Source: Jannaschia seosinensis (lineage in GTDB: Bacteria > Pseudomonadota > Alphaproteobacteria > Rhodobacterales > Rhodobacteraceae). From it: a DNA stretch of 64,000 nucleotides. The stretch covers positions 1 to 64,000 of the forward strand of contig NZ_CYPR01000160.1 in NCBI RefSeq assembly GCF_001408515.1. Reading direction: 5' to 3'. The position numbers were made by a program, and so were the translations under genes. The notes under the pieces are model-generated. The model was not told where the DNA came from. It made no database searches and was given only the letters and a program-made list of their open reading frames with translations. Below, one piece after another: positions 58,757 to 64,000 of this stretch; the stretch's first letter is position 1; each line of letters opens with the position of its first letter.

Positions 58757-58898
58757 GAAGGCGTGCCGGTGGTCTCCTGCATCTTGCTGTCCCACATGAT
58801 GAAGTTTGGCGTCCCTTTCCCGGTTCGGTCAGGGAGTCCTTTCGCAGAGCGGGGCGTAACGCATAACGTCGGCTTCCCGAGGGATGCGAGCGTCATCG

Positions 58899-59552
58899 AT
58901 GATTGAATTCGACCGGGTTTCGAAGTCCTTCTGGACGGGCAAGCAGCGCAAGGTCATCCTTGAGCGCGCGTCGTTCCGAGTGGAGCCGGGGAGGTCGCTC
59001 GGCATCCTCGCGCCGAATGGCACGGGCAAGACCACGATCATCAACATGATGGCTGGCCTCGAGAAAGCCGATGAGGGCCAGATCCGGCGCAGCAGCCGCA
59101 TCTCCTTCCCGCTGGGCTTCATGAGCGGCGTGGTGCAGCGCAACAGCGCGACCGAGAACAGCCGCTATATTGCCACGCTCTACGGCCTCGACCCCGATTA
59201 CGTGGAGGCGTTCTGCCGCTACCTTTTCGGGGGCGAGGAATATTTCGAAATGCCCGTCGGCACCTACAGCCAAGGAATGAAGACGCGATTCTCGTTCGCG
59301 CTCATGCTTGCGCTGGAATTCGACATCTACCTCATCGACGAAGGCATGCCTGCGACCACGGATGCGGAGTTCAACCGCAAGGCCGGCGCTATCCTGCGGG
59401 AGCGGTTGGCCGAGGCGACTGTGGTAATCGTGAGTCATCAGCCGCGGGTTCTGGAGCGGTTCGCCGCGACTGCTGCCGTTTTGCGCGACGGGCGGCTATA
59501 CGAGTTCGATACACTCGAAGAGGCTCGAAGGTTGTACGAATACGATGCCTAG
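58899..59552 (+). CDS. KpsT/CtrD-like capsule export ATPase
   Basis: The 217-residue protein is the ATPase type that energises capsular polysaccharide export. It has Walker A LAPNGTGKTTIINMMAG, where Ala replaces the usual first Gly, a polysaccharide-type signature GTYSQGMKTRFSFALML instead of LSGGQ, and Walker B FDIYLIDEGMP. It lacks the extension of LPS-type ATPases. ATG 58899 (MIEFDRVSKSF) fits; a GTG/ATG earlier adds MRASS. It overlaps the next gene by 8 bp. The permease kpsM is not adjacent. Confidence 0.85.
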   Translation: MIEFDRVSKSFWTGKQRKVILERASFRVEPGRSLGILAPNGTGKTTIINMMAGLEKADEGQIRRSSRISFPLGFMSGVVQRNSATENSRYIATLYGLDPDYVEAFCRYLFGGEEYFEMPVGTYSQGMKTRFSFALMLALEFDIYLIDEGMPATTDAEFNRKAGAILRERLAEATVVIVSHQPRVLERFAATAAVLRDGRLYEFDTLEEARRLYEYDA

Positions 59553-61074
59553 AGCCGTCAAGTTCCGCACCCGCCGCGACGGCAGCTTCAACCTTCCCGA
59601 CGCGGTGATCCCCGAGGCGGTGCCGCCGGTCGATGATGGGGCGTTGGACGTGGCATTCGACGCCGCGCCCGAGACGCCGACCGGTCGGCAGCTCCGCATG
59701 GCGCGCCGCATCGCACAGAAGCACGGGATCCAGGCCAATTCCGATGCCGATGCGGTGAAGGCGCTGCGGCAGCGCGGCATCGATCCGTTTGACAGGGCGA
59801 ACATGTTGCAGCTCGTCGGCACGAAGGGCGGCATCGTGGTGCCGGAGAAGCATGCGCAGGTGCCGGCCATGCGCAGGGAGGGGGCGGCGGCCCCGATACC
59901 GGCCCCCCTCAATCCCGAAGCGCGGGCGGGTGAAATCCTTCGCATCCAGCGCGATATCGCGCGGCGCCGGCGTCGCCGGCTGACGCTTCTGGGCGTGCGT
60001 CTGGCGTTCTTCGTCGGCCTTCCGACGGTGGTTGCGGGGATCTACTATTTCGCGGTCGCCACGCCGATGTACGCGACGGAATCGGAGTTCGTCATCCAGC
60101 AGGCCGACGCGGCCTCCGGCGCGGGGGCGGGCTTGGGCGGTTTGTTCTCCGGGACAGGGATGGCGACGCAGCAGGACAGCATCTCGGTGCAATCCTATCT
60201 TCTATCCCGCGATGCGCTGAACCGGCTGGATGCCGAGCTCGGCTTTGTCGAGCATTTTTCCGCGTCCGGGATCGACCCCCTACAGCAATTGCCGCCTGAC
60301 GCGTCGCGCGATGCCGCCTACGAGCTTTACCAGAGCATGGTCCGCATCGGCTATGATCCTACCGAAGGCGTCGTGAAGATGGAGGTGGTCGCCGCGGATC
60401 CGCAACTTTCGGCGTCGTTCAGCAGAGCGCTGGTCGGTTACGCCGAGGAGCAGGTGGATCAGCTTACCGCCCGGCTGCGCATCGATCAGATGTCGGGAGC
60501 GGAGGCCAGCTTCGCCGCGGCGGAGGCGCGGATGCAGGCGTCGCAGGGCCGGGTGGTCGACCTGCAGGAGCAACTGGGTGTCGTCTCCGGCGAGACGGAA
60601 GTATCGCTGATCTACCAGCAGATCGGTGCGATCGAGACGGAGCTTCGGGCCGAGCGTCTGGCGCTCGATCGACTGCTCGCCAACCGCCAGCCGAACGAGG
60701 CGCGGGTCGAGGTGTCCGAGCAGCGGATCGCGCAGCTGGAAGGTCTGCTGGGCGACCTGCGTTCCAGCCTGACCGAAGGCGCGCCGGGCGATACGAGCCT
60801 TGCGCGCGTGAATGCGGAGTTGCAGGTGGCGAATGCCGACCTCGTGACGCGTCAGCTTCTGTTGCAGCAGGCCGCGCAGCAGCTGGAGCTTGCGCGGATC
60901 GAGGCGAACCGTCAGGTCCGCTATCTCTCGACGCCCGTCCCGCCGATCCCGCCGGATGAGCCGACCTATCCCCGCGCGTTCGAGAATACCGCTCTCGCCT
61001 TTCTCGTCTTCTCCGGTCTCTACCTGATGGTGTCGCTGACGACTGCCATCCTGCGCGAACAGGTGTCGGGCTGA
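59545..61074 (+). CDS. KpsE-like polysaccharide export/Wzz-type inner-membrane protein
   Basis: The 509-residue protein has an N-terminal cytosolic part of about 140 residues including ARRIAQKHGIQANSDADAVKALRQRGIDPF, a first transmembrane helix (LTLLGVRLAFFVGLPTVVAGIY), a large periplasmic coiled-coil region, a Pro-rich segment (STPVPPIPPDEPTYPRAF) and a second helix near the C-terminus (LAFLVFSGLYLMVSLTTAIL). This fits KpsE/Wzz co-polymerase-type proteins, which link inner-membrane exporter and outer-membrane channel. It overlaps the KpsT-like gene. Confidence 0.85.
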   Translation: MPRAVKFRTRRDGSFNLPDAVIPEAVPPVDDGALDVAFDAAPETPTGRQLRMARRIAQKHGIQANSDADAVKALRQRGIDPFDRANMLQLVGTKGGIVVPEKHAQVPAMRREGAAAPIPAPLNPEARAGEILRIQRDIARRRRRRLTLLGVRLAFFVGLPTVVAGIYYFAVATPMYATESEFVIQQADAASGAGAGLGGLFSGTGMATQQDSISVQSYLLSRDALNRLDAELGFVEHFSASGIDPLQQLPPDASRDAAYELYQSMVRIGYDPTEGVVKMEVVAADPQLSASFSRALVGYAEEQVDQLTARLRIDQMSGAEASFAAAEARMQASQGRVVDLQEQLGVVSGETEVSLIYQQIGAIETELRAERLALDRLLANRQPNEARVEVSEQRIAQLEGLLGDLRSSLTEGAPGDTSLARVNAELQVANADLVTRQLLLQQAAQQLELARIEANRQVRYLSTPVPPIPPDEPTYPRAFENTALAFLVFSGLYLMVSLTTAILREQVSG

Positions 61075-61194
61075 GAGTTCTCACGAAGAGCGTCGGCGGA
61101 GTTTCTCCGACCGCGACCTGTCGATGGTGGGTTGCTTCGCCGCGCGGTCCGGCTACCTAGTGCGGCCAACCGCCACGCCACCTCGAGGATCCCA

Positions 61195-62685
61195 ATGAAG
61201 CCGCTTGCCGACGTCTCACCGAACACCTGGGCCTTCCTGCGCGACCCGATGATCGCGCCAACGGGGTTCCGTGAATACGACGCGCGGTGGCAATACCCCG
61301 AGGGGATCAACCTCCCGGGCGTCACGGCGCTCGGCCTCGGGCTCGGCACGCAGATGCATCGTCGCCGGATTGAGCCGCGGATCGCCGTCGCCAACGATTA
61401 CCGGGACTATTCGCTCTCCATCAAGAACGCCCTGATCCTCGGGCTGGTGCAGGCGGGCATCCACGTTCAGGATATCGGCCCGGCCCTGTCGCCGATGGCT
61501 TATTTCTCGCAGTTCCATCTCGATGCGCCCGCCGTCGCCATGGTCACGGCCAGCCATAATCCGAACGGCTGGACCGGCGTGAAGATGGGGTTCGAGCGTC
61601 CGTTGACCCACGGGCCCGAGGAGATGGGCGAGCTACGGGATATCGTCCTCGGCGGTGAGGGCGAGGCCCGCGAGGGCGGACGTTGGGAGCGCGTGGACGG
61701 CGTAATGGAGGCTTATCTCGACGACCTGACGGGCGACTTCAAGATGTCGCGCAAGCTGAAGGTCGTCTGTGCCACGGGCAACGGCACCGCATCGGCCTTC
61801 GCGCCCGAAGTCCTGCGCAGGATCGGCGTCGAGGTCGTCCCGAGCCATAACGAGCTCGATTACACGTTCCCGCATTACAACCCGAACCCGGAAGCGATGG
61901 AGATGCTCCACGACATGGCCGATTCCGTCCGGGCTTCGGGCGCGGACCTCGCGCTCGGCTTCGACGGAGACGGAGACCGCTGCGGCGTGGTGGACGATGA
62001 GGGTGAGGAGATCTTTGCCGACATCATGGGTGTCATCATGGCCCGCGACCTGTCGGCGATCCACAAGGGCGCGACCTTCGTGGCCGACGTGAAATCGACC
62101 GGCCTTTTCGCATCCGACCCGGTGCTGCAGGCGAACGGGGCCAAGGCGGATTACTGGAAGACGGGTCACAGCCACATGAAGCGGCGCGTCCACGAGATCG
62201 GCGCGCTGGCCGGTTTCGAAAAGTCAGGCCACTACTTCCTGGCCGAGCCGATCGGGCGCGGTTTCGATTGCGGCATGCGGGTCGCGGTGGAGATCTGCAA
62301 ACTGCTCGACCGCAATCCGGACCAGTCGATGAGCGATCTGCGCCGTGCGTTGCCGAAGGTCTGGAATACGCCGACCCTGTCCCCGCATTGTCCGGACGAG
62401 GAGAAGTACGAGACGCTGCAGCGCATCGTCGACCGTCTCGTGCCAATGAAGGGCGAGGGAACGCTGGGCGGTCAGCGGATCGTCGACGTGGTGACCGTAA
62501 ACGGCGCGCGCGTGATGTTGGAGAATGGCGGCTGGGGCCTCGTTCGTGCCTCCTCGAACACGCCGAACCTGGTGGTGGTCTGCGAAAGCCCCACCTCCAA
62601 GGAGGAATTGCGTGCGATCTTCGAGGATCTGGACGCCGTGATCCGGCAGGAGCCGAATGTGGGCGATTACGACCAGACGTTCTGA
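61195..62685 (+). CDS. Phosphomannomutase/phosphoglucomutase
   Basis: This 496-residue alpha-D-phosphohexomutase interconverts sugar 1- and 6-phosphates, supplying precursors such as GDP-mannose for polysaccharide. Domains in order: start RDPMIAPTGFREYDARW, the phosphoserine loop VTASHNPNGWTGVKMG, the metal loop LGFDGDGDRCGVVDD, sugar-specificity motif GFEKSGHYFLAEP (variant of GEMSGH), and the phosphate-binding RASSNTPNLVVV. ATG 61195 fits best; the frame from 61132 lacks homology. It follows the capsule-export pair, a logical neighbour for polysaccharide synthesis. Confidence 0.9.
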   Translation: MKPLADVSPNTWAFLRDPMIAPTGFREYDARWQYPEGINLPGVTALGLGLGTQMHRRRIEPRIAVANDYRDYSLSIKNALILGLVQAGIHVQDIGPALSPMAYFSQFHLDAPAVAMVTASHNPNGWTGVKMGFERPLTHGPEEMGELRDIVLGGEGEAREGGRWERVDGVMEAYLDDLTGDFKMSRKLKVVCATGNGTASAFAPEVLRRIGVEVVPSHNELDYTFPHYNPNPEAMEMLHDMADSVRASGADLALGFDGDGDRCGVVDDEGEEIFADIMGVIMARDLSAIHKGATFVADVKSTGLFASDPVLQANGAKADYWKTGHSHMKRRVHEIGALAGFEKSGHYFLAEPIGRGFDCGMRVAVEICKLLDRNPDQSMSDLRRALPKVWNTPTLSPHCPDEEKYETLQRIVDRLVPMKGEGTLGGQRIVDVVTVNGARVMLENGGWGLVRASSNTPNLVVVCESPTSKEELRAIFEDLDAVIRQEPNVGDYDQTF

Positions 62686-62739
62686 GTGGGCGGCGTTTGA
62701 CAGGTGCGGAGCGCGCGCCAGCCTATTAGCGTGCTCCGC

Positions 62740-64000
62740 ATGATCCGCGCCCTTTTCCTGGCGCTTCTGCTTGCTGCGCCCGCTTTCGCGCAGGAAGCGC
62801 CGTCGCAACCCTCGGGTGCCATTGCGACCGCGCAGAACGGAGTCTCGGACGCCGCGATCGAGCGCCGCATCCAAGACATCATCGCGCAACTCGAAGGCTA
62901 CACCGGGGTTATCGTCGATGTCCGCGAGGGGGTCGTGACATTGTCCGGCGAAGTGCTGGACAATGCCGCGATCCAGCGCCTTGACGAAATTACGTCCCGC
63001 GTCGACGGCGTCGTCGCCATCCAGAACGAGGTGGTGGAGGACACGAACTTGAACCGGCGGCTGAACCCGGTCTTCGCACGTTTCCGAGACCGCATCGGGC
63101 AGGCGGTCGCCTACCTTCCGCTTCTGGCGGTGGCGCTGACGGCCGGGCTGACCGTGATGCTGGTCGGTGTGCTCTTCGCGCGGTGGGAGGCGCCGTGGCG
63201 CAGGATCGCGCCGAACGCGTTCATCGGCGACATCTATCGCGTAATATTCCGTCTGGTCTTCGTGCTGGCCGGGATCGTGGTGGCGCTCGACATCCTCAAT
63301 GCGACGGCGGTGCTGGCGGGCTTTCTGGGCGCGGCGGGTATCGTGGGATTGGCCGTGGGATTCGCGGTGCGCGACACGGTCGAGAATTTCATCGCGTCGA
63401 TCATGCTGAGCCTGCGGCAACCGTTCCGACCGAACGATTTCGTGGATATCGAGGGCTCCGTCGGGACGGTGATCCGGCTGACAAGTCGCGCGACGATCCT
63501 GCTTGACCGCGACGGCAACCATTTGCGCCTGCCGAACGCGGTCGTTTTCAAGGCCAAGATCATCAACTACACGCGCAACGCAGAGCGGCGCTTCGGCTTC
63601 GGGCTCGGCATCGACCCGAATGACGATCTGGCGGAGGCCAAGCGGATCGGTCTCGAGACGCTCGGCAGCCTTCCTTTCGTGCTGGTGGATCCGCCGCCGC
63701 AGGTTTGGGTGAAGGAGGCCGGCGACAGCACGGTGACGATGGAATTCTTCGGTTGGGTGAACCAGCAGGAGAGCGACTTTATGGTGGCGCGCGGCGAGGC
63801 GCTCCGCCTTGTGATGGCCGCGTTGACGCGCGCCGATATCGGCCTGCCGGAGCCGACCTTCCGCGTGAACCTGCCGGGGGGCGGACTGCCCGTGATCAAC
63901 CTGCCTGATACCGAAAACCGCTCGCGAGAGATCGTCGTAACCGAGGAGCCCGCCCCGGATCAGACGCCGCCCGCCGACGAGGTTGCGCCTGTTCGCGTGA
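62740..64000 (+). CDS. MscS-family mechanosensitive channel with BON-like domain, 3' end outside window
   Basis: The gene runs off the window after 420 codons. It has a Sec signal (cleavage near AFA-Q, residue 18), a periplasmic BON-like domain (IQDIIAQLEGYTGVIVDV, VVTLSGEVLDNAA, VVAIQNEVV), then transmembrane helices leading to the MscS pore helix AGFLGAAGIVGLAVGFAVRD and the beta domain SLRQPFRPNDFVDIEGSVGTV. A Pro/Glu-rich tail begins near TEEPAPDQTPPADE. MscS proteins relieve osmotic downshock; the BON domain may sense the membrane or lipids. Confidence 0.87.
   Translation, partial: MIRALFLALLLAAPAFAQEAPSQPSGAIATAQNGVSDAAIERRIQDIIAQLEGYTGVIVDVREGVVTLSGEVLDNAAIQRLDEITSRVDGVVAIQNEVVEDTNLNRRLNPVFARFRDRIGQAVAYLPLLAVALTAGLTVMLVGVLFARWEAPWRRIAPNAFIGDIYRVIFRLVFVLAGIVVALDILNATAVLAGFLGAAGIVGLAVGFAVRDTVENFIASIMLSLRQPFRPNDFVDIEGSVGTVIRLTSRATILLDRDGNHLRLPNAVVFKAKIINYTRNAERRFGFGLGIDPNDDLAEAKRIGLETLGSLPFVLVDPPPQVWVKEAGDSTVTMEFFGWVNQQESDFMVARGEALRLVMAALTRADIGLPEPTFRVNLPGGGLPVINLPDTENRSREIVVTEEPAPDQTPPADEVAPVRV

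Noticed and set aside
58516..58896. Minus-strand 126-residue frame between nhaA and the KpsT-like gene
   Set aside because: Most of it is antisense to the 3' end of nhaA; no start signal or domain supports it.

Overview
The window is about 64 kb of GC-rich chromosome from an alphaproteobacterium, most likely of the Rhodobacterales (Roseobacter/Rhodobacter relatives). The basis is gene content and order: ftsW-murG-murC-murB-ddl-ftsQ-ftsA-ftsZ-lpxC-bamD-recN; an lptF-lptG-lptD-surA-pdxA-rsmA operon; argS, a SPOR-domain gene, nagZ, scpA and scpB in a row; an HWE-type sensor kinase; a DUF4167 protein after prmC; and a CIRCE-controlled groESL. I recognised no rRNA, tRNA, CRISPR array or prophage. 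Most genes are single-copy housekeeping genes packed with ATGA or TGATG overlaps.

Layout. 1-2146: an insertion-sequence scar, made of a 39-codon remnant of a MerR/CueR-type regulator, the 3' part of a frameshifted IS256-family transposase gene, and an apparently intact IS4-family element abutting it. It stands where the 5' half of the division/cell-wall cluster (murD and upstream) would be expected. 2147-14077: peptidoglycan precursor synthesis (murG, murC, murB, ddl), septum assembly (ftsW, ftsQ, ftsA, ftsZ), lipid A synthesis (lpxC) and outer-membrane protein assembly (bamD). 14219-18484: recN, an orphan HWE histidine kinase and mgtE. 18574-25089: guanine deaminase, a 52-aa exported Cys protein, purB, dgkA, a DUF6314 gene, prfA-prmC and a DUF4167 protein with a 21-bp tandem repeat. 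25123-32495 (minus strand): the LPS-transport and outer-membrane biogenesis operon ending in pdxA and rsmA. 32634-40576: pepA-holC, an aspartic protease, marC, an ABC-F ATPase, ndk, an unknown gene, a MATE exporter and an A-type Fe-S protein. 40651-47302: dgt, argS, SPOR, nagZ, scpA, scpB. 47350-54468: an esterase/SDR pair, a TVP38-family membrane protein, DUF2478, the 5-oxoprolinase operon pxpB-pxpC-pxpA, SseB and a uracil-DNA-glycosylase-family gene. 54748-56891: groESL with its promoter, CIRCE operator and terminator. 57013-64000: a PRC-barrel protein, nhaA, a KpsT/KpsE-like capsule export pair, a phosphomannomutase and a 3'-truncated MscS channel.

How the genes work together. The dominant theme is envelope growth: precursor synthesis and septation, lipid A and LPS export (lpxC, lptF/G/D), outer-membrane protein folding (surA, bamD), wall recycling (nagZ), septal SPOR binding and capsule export. 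I found no clearly new multi-gene system. The points most worth checking are the IS junction that truncates the dcw cluster, a 10-bp motif shared by the ftsW and ftsZ leaders, the heptad-repeat DUF4167 protein, the small exported Cys protein, an SDR with a degraded nucleotide-binding motif, and capsule-export genes without a local permease.
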